Of a stretch of 64,000 bases of DNA, positions 34,322-42,507 are shown piece after piece. The position numbers were made by a program, and so were the translations under genes. The notes beneath the pieces were generated by a model that had not been told where the DNA came from, searched no databases, and worked only from the letters and a program-made list of their open reading frames with translations. Each line of letters opens with the position of its first letter. Positions within the stretch are counted from its first letter, which is position 1. The stretch spans positions 1 through 64,000 of the forward strand of contig NZ_JNYQ01000004.1 in assembly GCF_000717245.1 (NCBI RefSeq), in the 5' to 3' direction. Source of the stretch: Kitasatospora papulosa. Lineage in GTDB: Bacteria; Actinomycetota; Actinomycetes; Streptomycetales; Streptomycetaceae.

Positions 34322-37258
34322 ATGACGGCGTTAGCGAGTCAGCCACCGCCCTGCCCGCCGGCGGGCCAGGGCCCCGCCTCCGTCGCACTGCTGGAACGCG
34401 GGTCCGCGCTGGAACTGCTTGCCGCGGAGGCCGGCCGGGCCGTGGCCGGGTCCGGACGGATGGTCCTGTTGCGCGCACCCACCGGTACGGGCCGCAGCGC
34501 CCTGCTGGAGGCCGCCGCCGAACTGGGGGTGAGGCTGGGCATGCGGGTCCTGCGGGCCCATGCCTCCGCCGAGAGCTCCGCCGTCCCGCTCGCGCTCGTC
34601 AGTCAGCTCCTCGATCCGGCGCACGAGATGGGCGGCGTCCACGAGGACACCCCGGGGAGCCCGCGCCCCCTCGGTCACGCGTCCCGCCTGTGGCAGATGC
34701 TGCGCGCGCACGCGGCGGCGTCGCCCCTGCTGGTCGCCGTCGACGACGCGCACCTCGCCGATCAGGCCTCCCTCCGCTGGCTGACCGAGGGGGCGCGGCG
34801 GCTGACCGGGTTGCCGGTCCTCGTCGTGGTGACCGAGCGCGGGCAGTACGACATCGCCGCGCCGGCTCCGGGCCTCGCGTTCTCCCTGCCGCCCGCCGTG
34901 GTGCGGGTGCACGCGATGGGCCCGTTGAGCCGTGGCGCCGCCGAGGAGTTCGTACGCGGCACCCTGGGCCCGGACACCGGGGACGCCTGGGTGGACGGCT
35001 GCGTGCGGGCGAGCGGCGGGAATCCGCTGCTGCTGCGCGCCCTGCTGGACGATCTGCGGACGGTCTTCCCGCACGGGGGCCGGGCCGCCTCCGGAGGCGG
35101 CCCGGAGCCGGTGCTGCCGGAGGACTGCGCCGAGCTCTACCCGGGGGCGTTCGTCGCGGCGGTCTCCTGGTGGCTGAGGTGCGCGGGCACCGGAAGCACC
35201 GCGGTGGCCCGCGCGCTCGCCGAACTGGAGGCCTCCGCACAGTACGACGAGGAGGGGCACGGGGCCGTGGGCGGTTCCGGGGCCCACGGCGCCCGGCCGG
35301 ATCCCGAGCACGAAGTCCACGGCCCGGGCGACGAGTTCACCGACTTCCTCTCCGAGCTGACACGCGCCGACCCCGACCGCGTCGGAGGCTGGGTCACCGC
35401 GATGATCCGGCTCGGACTGCTGCGCCGGGCCCCCGGCGGCGTTCCGCGCTTCGCGCACCCCCTGTTGCGCGGAGCGGTCCTCGACGGCTGGCCTCGCTCG
35501 CAGCGGCAGGCGCTGCACCTCCGTGCGGCCGAGCTGCGCCAACGCCGCGGCCACGGGGTCGAGGCGGTGGCCGGACATCTGCTGCGCACCACTCCCGGTG
35601 GCACGGCGCGCGTCGCCAAGGCCCTGCTGGACGCGGCAGCCGACGCGTCCAGGGCAGGCAGGACCGGCGCCGCCGCGCACTACCTGCGCCGCGCGCTGGA
35701 CGAACCGCTGCCGCCCGATCGCCGGGCCGCCGTACTCACGGAACTGGGCGAACTGGAGTTCGGCACCTTACGGACGGGTGGGATACCCCGCCTGGCCGAG
35801 GCGCTGCGCCTTCGGCAGGAGCCCAGGGAGCGGGTGCTGGCGGCGGTCAGTCTGGGCAACGCCCTGGCCCATCGGGGCAAGCCGCGTGCCGCACTCGACG
35901 TCCTGCGCGAGCTCGGGCCGTTGGACGGGGAGCCCGTCCTCGCCCGCACGATCGAGACGGCCTCGGCGTTCTTCTCGGACCACGACCACGAGATCCGGCG
36001 GGCCGTCTACACCCGGCTGCGCGAGCGCGCCGAGCGCTCGCCGGAATGGATCAGCCCGGCGCTGCGTGCCCTGCTGATCCGGTACGAGTCGACGGCCGGG
36101 CTGCTGTCCGCCGAGTCGGCCGTGCGGCAGGTACGGCGGCTGCTGACCATGCCGGAGGATCCCCTTCTTCGGCCCTATCTGCTGAGTACGGCTGCGGCCG
36201 TGGCCCAGTGGGCCGACGCGACGGACGACGCCGAACGCCTCGTCAGGAGCGGGCTGACCGAGCACTGGGTGTCGCCGCTGCACCCCGTCCACCGGTCGCT
36301 GCTCAACACACGGGTGGACACCGCCGCCGCGCGAGGCCGTCACCGGTGGGTGCTGGAGGAGACCGCCGGAAGGCTCCGGACGCCGGACGGCTCGTCCCGC
36401 GTCGGTGCGAACAACTTCCTGGCCCACCGCGTCCTCGCACTCGTCGAGTGCGGTCGTCCCGCGGAGGCCGAACGGCTCGTCGCCGGGGTCGACGTCTCCG
36501 AAGCACAGGACGGCTGGGAGCAGAATCGATTCCTCTATGCGCGGGGTGTACTGCGTGCGTCGGCGGGCGATCCGGCGGGCGCCCTCGCCGACTTCCTGGA
36601 GTGCGGCAGGCGTCAGACCGGCAGGGACGTGCTGAGCCCGGTCGTCACCCCGTGGCGCTCGGCCGCCGCCGAGTGCCATCTCGTGCTGGGCGGTACACCG
36701 GAGGCCCTCGCGCTCGCCGAGGAGGAGAGCCGGTACGCCGCCGTGTGGGACACCCCCCGGGTCCGGGGCCGTGCCCTGCGCGTACTCGGCGCGGCCACCG
36801 GCGGCCGGCGCGGTCTCGAACTCACCGCCGAGGCCGTCGACGTCCTGCGCGGCACGTCGCTCGACGTCGAGCTGATCCCCGCGCTCCTCACCCACGGGCT
36901 CCAGCTCACGGCAGCCGGACAGCCCCGCAGCGCGCGTCCGCTGCTCCGGGAGGCCGCGACGGCGGCCGAACGGCTGGGCGCGGTCCGGCTGTCGGGCCGC
37001 GCGGAACTGGCCCTGCGCGCGAGCGGCGCCCGTCGCAGGACCACCTCCCTCACGGGCAGCGGTTCACTGACCGCCGGCGAACGCCGCGTCGCGACGCTGG
37101 CCGCCGACGGACGGACGAACGCGGAGATCGCGGAACTGCTCCACCTGGCACGCCGCACCGTGGAGACCCATCTGACCAGCACCTACCGGAAGCTCGGGAT
37201 ACGGCGCAGGGCGGATCTCCCCGAAGCCCTGAACAGCGTTACGGACAAAGCCACTTGA
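34322..37258 (+). CDS. Large LAL-type LuxR regulator with altered Walker A
   Basis: 978 residues from an ATG at 34322. An N-terminal AAA/NB-ARC-like ATPase is followed by a long helical-repeat (TPR/MalT-like) middle (about 380-880) and a C-terminal LuxR helix-turn-helix (LTAGERRVATLAADGRTNAEIAELLHLARRTVETHL). The Walker A reads APTGTGRS at 52-59, with Arg58 in place of the essential Lys. A Walker B-like LLVAVDDAHLAD follows near 140. Nucleotide hydrolysis may therefore be lost or weak. Such regulators usually respond to sugars or intracellular signals. It is divergent from the small LuxR regulator and lies between CIS genes, so it may control them. Confidence 0.88.
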   Translation: MTALASQPPPCPPAGQGPASVALLERGSALELLAAEAGRAVAGSGRMVLLRAPTGTGRSALLEAAAELGVRLGMRVLRAHASAESSAVPLALVSQLLDPAHEMGGVHEDTPGSPRPLGHASRLWQMLRAHAAASPLLVAVDDAHLADQASLRWLTEGARRLTGLPVLVVVTERGQYDIAAPAPGLAFSLPPAVVRVHAMGPLSRGAAEEFVRGTLGPDTGDAWVDGCVRASGGNPLLLRALLDDLRTVFPHGGRAASGGGPEPVLPEDCAELYPGAFVAAVSWWLRCAGTGSTAVARALAELEASAQYDEEGHGAVGGSGAHGARPDPEHEVHGPGDEFTDFLSELTRADPDRVGGWVTAMIRLGLLRRAPGGVPRFAHPLLRGAVLDGWPRSQRQALHLRAAELRQRRGHGVEAVAGHLLRTTPGGTARVAKALLDAAADASRAGRTGAAAHYLRRALDEPLPPDRRAAVLTELGELEFGTLRTGGIPRLAEALRLRQEPRERVLAAVSLGNALAHRGKPRAALDVLRELGPLDGEPVLARTIETASAFFSDHDHEIRRAVYTRLRERAERSPEWISPALRALLIRYESTAGLLSAESAVRQVRRLLTMPEDPLLRPYLLSTAAAVAQWADATDDAERLVRSGLTEHWVSPLHPVHRSLLNTRVDTAAARGRHRWVLEETAGRLRTPDGSSRVGANNFLAHRVLALVECGRPAEAERLVAGVDVSEAQDGWEQNRFLYARGVLRASAGDPAGALADFLECGRRQTGRDVLSPVVTPWRSAAAECHLVLGGTPEALALAEEESRYAAVWDTPRVRGRALRVLGAATGGRRGLELTAEAVDVLRGTSLDVELIPALLTHGLQLTAAGQPRSARPLLREAATAAERLGAVRLSGRAELALRASGARRRTTSLTGSGSLTAGERRVATLAADGRTNAEIAELLHLARRTVETHLTSTYRKLGIRRRADLPEALNSVTDKAT

Positions 37259-37434
37259 CGACTCGTTCGCTCGGGGGCCGGGGGCCTGGCCCGTCCGCCC
37301 GGCAGGGCGTCGCAGCCGGGCCGCGGGCGTTGCCCCCGCGGTCCTCCCGCGCACCCGCCCGCACCCTGGATCCTGCCCTCCCGGCCCTCCCGTCGCCCGT
37401 AGGAGACGGGTGACCATGTCTGATCAGGCGTTTC

Positions 37435-40053
37435 GTGGCGAGGAGTAGCGTGCGCGCGTACAGAGCACAGGCCGATCATGCCCATGGCCGGGAGAGCGGT
37501 CGTCGCGCGGAGGTGCTGCCCACCTTCGCGCAACGCGTTCTGGCTCTCCAGCGCTCGGCGGGAAACGCGGTCGTGGCCAGGGCCGTCGAGGAGGAACGGC
37601 ACGAGCACGGAGCCGCGTGCGGCCACGAGACCACCGGACAGCCCCTCGTCGAGAACCCGTCCGCGCAGCCGTCGTCCGTGGTCGATGCCGTCCGCTCGCC
37701 GGGCCGTCCGCTGGACCCGCGCATCATGGAGAAGGCGGAGCAGGGCTACGGCATGTCCTTCCGTCACGTGCGGGTGCACAGCGACCCGACCGCCCAGCGC
37801 TCCGCCTCGGCCTTCGGCGCCCGCGCCTACACCACCGGCCATGACATCGTCGTCGGCCCCCAGGGCGCGGACGACGAGACGATGTTCCACGAGCTCGACC
37901 ACGTGCGCCAGCAGTCCCTGGGCCCCGTCGCGGGGACGGACAACGGGTCGGGGGTGGCGGTCTCCAGCCAGGGCGATCCCTTCGAGCGCAGTGCGTCGGC
38001 GAACGGCCGGAGGATGGCCCAGGGAGGCATGCCCGACCTGTCGGGTCCCGGTTCCGGCGCTTCGGCGACGGCCACGACCGCCGGGAGCGGGGGCCTCACG
38101 GTGGCGCGCATGCCGTCCGGCGGCGGCCGGAGGATGCACAAGAAGGACCGCGGCCAGATGTTCGAGATCATGGGCGCCCGCGGCCCGCTCATCGCCCGGT
38201 ACGTCAGGTCCCAGCCGGACGGTACGGAGGTCTTCGACACCTCGCAGGGAGAGCGCATAGCGGTGTACCCCACCGACATCATGGGCCCCCGGGCCACGGT
38301 GGGCGGCCTCCACCCGGAGGGCCGGACGCGCCCGCCCGAGCAGAATCTGCGCGACCGGGACCAGATCCTCCTGTCCGAGGCCGACCTGTCCGGGGCGCGG
38401 GCGCGGGTGCGCCGGGACCCGGCCCAGGCACACAGGATGGCCGCCACCACCTACGAGGAACGGCCCGACTACGAGGAGTACGAGAACAACCGCGAGGATC
38501 TGCGGCGCCTCGGTGTTCCCGTCCTCAACAACGTCGACCTGAGCCGGCCCGAGGCTGCGGAACGCTTCCGTGACGTCGGTCCGAACGCCAACATGCACTT
38601 CCAGATGCCGCGCGTGCCACGGGGAACCCGCGGCTACTCCACCCAGGAGCTCATCAGGGACACCGGCCGGCTTCCCGGACGCGCGGGCCGCGACGACGTG
38701 ACGGTCAGCGTCACGACACCACACCCCTCCAGGTACTCGAAGTCCGGGACGCACAACGGCTTCTACGGCCTGGAGAACCGGAAGGCCGTGCCGGAGGGCA
38801 TGAGGCTCGCCGGTGAGCACTCCGACGACGACGCGGACCTGGAGGAGTACGGCTACGGCCACCGGCAGTCCACGAAGGACGTGGGTGCCGCCGTGGCCGA
38901 CCGCCGGAAGACCTACCGCATGGAGCCGGACCGGCGCAGCAACAGCCCCGAGGAGGATCCTGATCCTTCGTACCGCAGCCGGAGCAAGAGCCGCAGCAAG
39001 AGCAAGAGCCGCGCTCCGGCCCCCCCGCGCCGCCGCAAGTCGTCCAGGCCGCCTCTGACTACGACAGGCCGCCGTCACACCGCGGCCCCCGTCAACTACG
39101 CGGCGGTGGAGGACGAGGACGAGATCTTCGGCAGTCAGCAGGCCGAGAGCAGTAGTCACCGTCACCGCCGGAGCAGCCGCGCCCCCAGTTACGTCGTGGA
39201 ATCCGCCGACGAGGGGCCGTCCCGACGCAGGAGCCGGAGCCGCCGGCCGGTGGACCTGGGGCCGTTCGAGCCCGAACCCGAGCGGGAGCGCAGCCGCAGC
39301 CGCCAGCGCAGGTCCAGCCGGGCACCCGCGGGCACGTCGGCCGGCCGGCCGATCGACATCGACGACGCCGTCCAGTACGGCGCGGGCCCCATCGAACTCG
39401 AACCCCGTCGGGAGCGCAGCCGCAGCCGTCGCCGCAGGTCCAGCCGGGCACCCGCGGGCACGTCGGCCGGCCGGCCGATCGACATCGACGACGCCGTCCA
39501 GTACGGCGCGGGCCCCATCGAACTCACGACGACAACCCGTTCGCTCCCGCGCCCCGGGACTACAGCCGCCGGTGAGGGCCGCCTCGTGCCGCAGGGCCGG
39601 TCCCGCAGGGGAACGGGGGAAGTCGGTGGTCGCCCCCATGGACGGCCCGGCTCCGGGAAGGCGAGCCGGTATGAGTTCAGGAACCTTCACGCGAGGACGG
39701 CGGCCGGCCGCGCTGTTGATGGCCGTACCCCTCGTCGCGGCATGCGGCGGCGGGGACCCCGACGGGCGACTCGACGCGGGACCACCGGAGTTGGCCCGTG
39801 GACAGCGTCTGGTGGTCACCACCGGGGACGGCGTGCGGCTGCGGCCCTCCGACGACGGCCGGGCCGTCACCGATCCGCGGATCGTGAGCCGGTGGTCGCA
39901 CCGGGAGGACACCTGGACGCTGGACCTGTCCTGCCGGGACCACGACGAGCGGTGCCCCCGCATGCCGGCGGTCGACGTCCCGGACGGCGTCCCCGTCTCC
40001 GTCACCGCGCGGAACGCGGGCATCGACGCGGCCGGCCTGTCGGCGGGGCTTGA
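37435..40053 (+). CDS. eCIS-core (DUF4157) effector candidate with BMT5/DUF2431-like domain and RS tail; 3' frameshift likely
   Basis: The open frame gives 872 residues, but the natural protein probably ends near 39575 (about 713). The segment FAQRVLALQRSAGNAVV (about 30-46) is typical of CIS cargo. The DUF4157 eCIS-core domain (about 93-160) has LDPRIMEKAEQGYGMSFRHV and the HExxH motif HELDHVRQQ (His152-His156). Residues about 305-485 follow the BMT5-like/DUF2431 methyltransferase order: ILLSEADLSG, ATTYEE, NNVDLS, NMHFQMPRV, VTVSVTTPHP, YGYGHRQST. A basic Arg-Ser tail (about 510-700) holds a 42-residue tandem duplication. In frame -1, a segment reading DDNPFAPAPRDYSRR stops at 39573-39575 with better codon bias. 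The last 128 codons of the open frame overlap the lipoprotein gene. Function as a toxin is inferred from the core domain and location. Confidence 0.75.
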   Translation: MARSSVRAYRAQADHAHGRESGRRAEVLPTFAQRVLALQRSAGNAVVARAVEEERHEHGAACGHETTGQPLVENPSAQPSSVVDAVRSPGRPLDPRIMEKAEQGYGMSFRHVRVHSDPTAQRSASAFGARAYTTGHDIVVGPQGADDETMFHELDHVRQQSLGPVAGTDNGSGVAVSSQGDPFERSASANGRRMAQGGMPDLSGPGSGASATATTAGSGGLTVARMPSGGGRRMHKKDRGQMFEIMGARGPLIARYVRSQPDGTEVFDTSQGERIAVYPTDIMGPRATVGGLHPEGRTRPPEQNLRDRDQILLSEADLSGARARVRRDPAQAHRMAATTYEERPDYEEYENNREDLRRLGVPVLNNVDLSRPEAAERFRDVGPNANMHFQMPRVPRGTRGYSTQELIRDTGRLPGRAGRDDVTVSVTTPHPSRYSKSGTHNGFYGLENRKAVPEGMRLAGEHSDDDADLEEYGYGHRQSTKDVGAAVADRRKTYRMEPDRRSNSPEEDPDPSYRSRSKSRSKSKSRAPAPPRRRKSSRPPLTTTGRRHTAAPVNYAAVEDEDEIFGSQQAESSSHRHRRSSRAPSYVVESADEGPSRRRSRSRRPVDLGPFEPEPERERSRSRQRRSSRAPAGTSAGRPIDIDDAVQYGAGPIELEPRRERSRSRRRRSSRAPAGTSAGRPIDIDDAVQYGAGPIELTTTTRSLPRPGTTAAGEGRLVPQGRSRRGTGEVGGRPHGRPGSGKASRYEFRNLHARTAAGRAVDGRTPRRGMRRRGPRRATRRGTTGVGPWTASGGHHRGRRAAAALRRRPGRHRSADREPVVAPGGHLDAGPVLPGPRRAVPPHAGGRRPGRRPRLRHRAERGHRRGRPVGGA
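39284..39525. repeat. 126-bp tandem duplication in the effector tail
   Basis: Bases 39284-39399 recur at 39410-39525, offset exactly 126 bases (42 codons), with only a few differences near GCCGCCAGCGC versus GCCGTCGCCGC. Each unit encodes an Arg-Ser block followed by RAPAGTSAGRPIDIDDAV and QYGAGPIEL. The near identity indicates a recent duplication. Confidence 0.92.
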
Positions 40054-40414
40054 TCTGACCACCGTCAACGGGGACATCACGGTGAACCGGTCCGGCGGGG
40101 ACGACGCCACCGTCCGTTTCGTCACACGTAACGGATCCGTCCGCGCGAGCGGCCTGCGCTCCGGGGAGTTGCGGGCCGCGACGGTCAACGGCGACGTCAG
40201 CCTGGGCAGCGCGACCTCGCCCACGCGCCTGACCGCCACGACCGAGAACGGTTCGGTGCGCGTGACGCTGCCCTCCGGCACCCCCTCCTACGACGTCACC
40301 GCCACCACACAGAACGGCCGGACCTCGGTGACCGTCCCCACCGACACGCAGAACGCGCGGCACAGCATGACCCTCGGCAGCGTCAACGGGGACGTCACCG
40401 CCGCCCAGGGCTGA
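39671..40414 (+). CDS. DUF4097-type surface lipoprotein
   Basis: 247 residues. A basic start and short hydrophobic stretch end in the lipobox LVAAC (Cys near residue 25), followed by GGGDPDG, so it should be a lipoprotein on the outer face of the membrane. The C-terminal half is a beta-solenoid-like DUF4097 repeat: TTVNGDITVN, FVTRNGSVRASG, ATVNGDVSLG, ATTENGSVRVTL, LGSVNGDVTA. Such domains are structural, with unknown ligand. GGGAAGG precedes the ATG at 39671. The start lies within the aberrant extension of the effector frame, which supports that extension being spurious. Confidence 0.83.
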   Translation: MSSGTFTRGRRPAALLMAVPLVAACGGGDPDGRLDAGPPELARGQRLVVTTGDGVRLRPSDDGRAVTDPRIVSRWSHREDTWTLDLSCRDHDERCPRMPAVDVPDGVPVSVTARNAGIDAAGLSAGLDLTTVNGDITVNRSGGDDATVRFVTRNGSVRASGLRSGELRAATVNGDVSLGSATSPTRLTATTENGSVRVTLPSGTPSYDVTATTQNGRTSVTVPTDTQNARHSMTLGSVNGDVTAAQG

Positions 40415-40424
40415 CGGAGCGGGT

Positions 40425-41378
40425 CTACGGGTGCTCCCCCGGCCCGTCCGGGTTCGAGGCCAGGCGGGTGGGCGAGAGGGCCGTGTCCTCCTCGCCCGCC
40501 TCCAGCAGGGTGGCGGCGGCGCCGACGATGAGGGGGTCCGGTTCCCCCACGGCGTCGGCGTCCTTCGCCGCGTAGTCGATGCGCGCGAGGAGGCTGCGCA
40601 TCGCCTCCAGACGGGCCCTGCGCTTGTCGTTGCTCTTCACGACGGTCCACGGCGCGTGACCGGTGTCGGTGGCACGGAACATGTGGATCTTCGCCGTGGT
40701 GTAGTCGTCCCAGCGGTCGAGCGAGTCGATGTCCGTGGGCGAGAGCTTCCACTGCCGCACCGGGTCGACCTGGCGGATGGCGAAGCGCGTGCGCTGTTCG
40801 GCACGGGAGACGGAGAACCAGAACTTCACGACGATGATCCCGTCGTCGACGAGCATCCGCTCGAAGTCGGGGCACTGCCTGAGGAAGAGCTCGTACTCGG
40901 GCGGGGTGCAGAAGCCCATGACGCGTTCGACTCCGGCCCGGTTGTACCAGGAACGGTCGAAGAAGACGAGCTCGCCGGGCGCCGGCAGGTGGGCGACGTA
41001 CCTCTGGAAGTACCACTGGCCCCGCTCACGGTCCGTGGGCTTGTCCAGGGCGACGATGCGGGCGCCACGGGGGTTGAGGCGTTCGGTGAAGCGCTGGATG
41101 GTGCCGCCCTTGCCGGCCGCGTCACGCCCCTCGCAGACCACGACGACGCGCGCGCCGGTGTCCTTGGTCCACCGCTGCAGCTTGAGCATCTCGATCTGCA
41201 GGATGCGCTTGATCCGCTCGTACTCCCTGCGGCGGATCTTGCGGTCGTACGGGTAGTTCTCCCGCCAGGTCTTTATGGGCCTGCCGTCCTCGTCCAGCAG
41301 GATCGGCTGCTCCGGCCTGCTGGTGTCGACGGTCAGGCCGTGCAGGAGTTCCTTCTCCACCCGGTCACGATTCACCAT
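40425..41378 (-). CDS. ppk2: Polyphosphate kinase 2
   Basis: 317 residues of class I PPK2. Walker A is GRDAAGKGGTI near residue 85, followed by FTERLNPRGARIVALDKPTDRERGQWYFQRYVAHLP. Walker B/lid is ELVFFDRSWYNRAGVERVMGF. The enzyme uses polyphosphate to phosphorylate nucleoside diphosphates (or reverse) in the cytosol. An extra C-terminal tail of about 30 residues ends in low-complexity sequence. It converges on the lipoprotein gene with an 11-base gap and is apparently monocistronic. Confidence 0.93.
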   Translation of the reverse strand: MVNRDRVEKELLHGLTVDTSRPEQPILLDEDGRPIKTWRENYPYDRKIRRREYERIKRILQIEMLKLQRWTKDTGARVVVVCEGRDAAGKGGTIQRFTERLNPRGARIVALDKPTDRERGQWYFQRYVAHLPAPGELVFFDRSWYNRAGVERVMGFCTPPEYELFLRQCPDFERMLVDDGIIVVKFWFSVSRAEQRTRFAIRQVDPVRQWKLSPTDIDSLDRWDDYTTAKIHMFRATDTGHAPWTVVKSNDKRRARLEAMRSLLARIDYAAKDADAVGEPDPLIVGAAATLLEAGEEDTALSPTRLASNPDGPGEHP

Positions 41379-41447
41379 ACAAAGCCTGTCACCTCATCGC
41401 GCCCGTGCAAACCGGAGGCAGGGGCGCGATGAGGGATGCGGGGCGGA

Positions 41448-42482
41448 CTACTTCATCTTCTCCGCGAAGAGCGGGACGACCTTCCCCAGCGCGTAGCCGG
41501 TGGAGAGCACCGAGTCGGTGGCGAACGCCGTGCTGATGCGCTTGTCGTCGAAGACGAGGGAATGACCGGCCTTCACCGACGGGACCGCCTGGTACAGCGG
41601 GTCGTCGCTGATGTCGGTGGCCGGGATGCCGATGGGGGCCATGACCGTCAGGTCGGCGTCCAGCAGGTCCAGGTTCTCCTTGGAGACGGAGACCGAGAAG
41701 CCCTTACCGGCCTTGGCCTCGATCGCCGGGTTGTTCTCGAAGCCGAGGCGCTCGACGAAGTCGACCCGGCCGGTGCCGGAGACGTACGCGCCGTAGCCCT
41801 CGGAGGTGCGGGAGCCGAGGGTGATCGTGCTGCCCTTGAACTCGGGGTGGGCCTTCACGGCGGCGGCGAACTTCGCCTCGGTGCCGGCGATCAGCTTCTC
41901 GCCTTTCTCCGGGACGCCCATGGCGGCGGCGACCATCTCGGTCTGCTTCTCCCAGGAGAGCTTGTACTGTTCGCCCCCCTCGGGCACACCGACGGTCGGA
42001 GCGATCTTGCTGAGCGTGTCGTACCGCGTCCGGTCCCCGCTGGACTTCGTGTCGAGGATGAGGTCGGGCCGGAGCGCCGCGATCTTCTCGTACTCGGGCT
42101 CCAGGGTGCCGATCAGCTGCGGGCTCTTGTCGTACTTGCCCTCGGCCCACGGCCCGACGCCCTCGCCGCCGAACGCCAGCCAGTCGCTCGCCCCGACGGG
42201 CTGACCGCCGAGCGCGAGCACCGTCTCGGCGTCGCCCCAGCCGAGCGCGACGATGCGCTGAGGGGCCTTGTCGACGGTGATCTCGCCGAACTTCGTCGCG
42301 ACCTTCGCAGGGAAGCCGCCCTCGGCTGCCTTTCCGGAGGCGGAGGAGCCGGAACCGGCGGTGTCGCCGGAGGAGCCGCAGGCGGCCAGGCCGACGAGGA
42401 GGGCCGCGACGGCTCCGGCCATCAGGACCGGGGTGCGACGGGTGCGGCGGACGCGGCGGACACGTGGAGCGGAATCGTTCAT
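41448..42482 (-). CDS. Iron-siderophore ABC transporter binding lipoprotein
   Basis: 344 residues. Arg-rich start, hydrophobic helix, lipobox LVGLAAC near residue 35, then a Ser/Gly linker and a class III (FepB/FhuD-like) binding fold. Marks are RIVALGWGDAETVLALGGQPVG, LRPDLILDTKSSGD, and YLGLDFVERL-like helices. It delivers ferric-siderophore to the FecCD-type permeases encoded nearby. The DmdR/IdeR iron box lies immediately before the start, so expression should be shut off by iron. Confidence 0.93.
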   Translation of the reverse strand: MNDSAPRVRRVRRTRRTPVLMAGAVAALLVGLAACGSSGDTAGSGSSASGKAAEGGFPAKVATKFGEITVDKAPQRIVALGWGDAETVLALGGQPVGASDWLAFGGEGVGPWAEGKYDKSPQLIGTLEPEYEKIAALRPDLILDTKSSGDRTRYDTLSKIAPTVGVPEGGEQYKLSWEKQTEMVAAAMGVPEKGEKLIAGTEAKFAAAVKAHPEFKGSTITLGSRTSEGYGAYVSGTGRVDFVERLGFENNPAIEAKAGKGFSVSVSKENLDLLDADLTVMAPIGIPATDISDDPLYQAVPSVKAGHSLVFDDKRISTAFATDSVLSTGYALGKVVPLFAEKMK

Positions 42483-42487
42483 GTCAG

Positions 42488-42506
42488 TTAGGTTAGCCTA
42501 ACCTAA
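42488..42506. promoter_or_regulatory. Iron box (DmdR1/IdeR operator) before the binding-protein gene
   Basis: TTAGGTTAGCCTAACCTAA, a perfect 19-bp palindrome matching the DmdR/IdeR/DtxR consensus, 5 bases upstream of the binding-protein ATG. It gives iron-dependent repression of that gene. Confidence 0.95.
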
Positions 42507-42507
42507 T

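Noticed and set aside
38980..39480. Eukaryotic SR splicing-factor-like domain in the effector
   Set aside because: The Arg-Ser repeats look similar, but no RRM or other splicing domain is present. The tail is better explained as a basic low-complexity cargo tail expanded by duplication.
14520..40053. Prophage
   Set aside because: Tail-type genes only. No capsid, portal, terminase, integrase, lysis cassette or att repeats, and the set matches CIS clusters.
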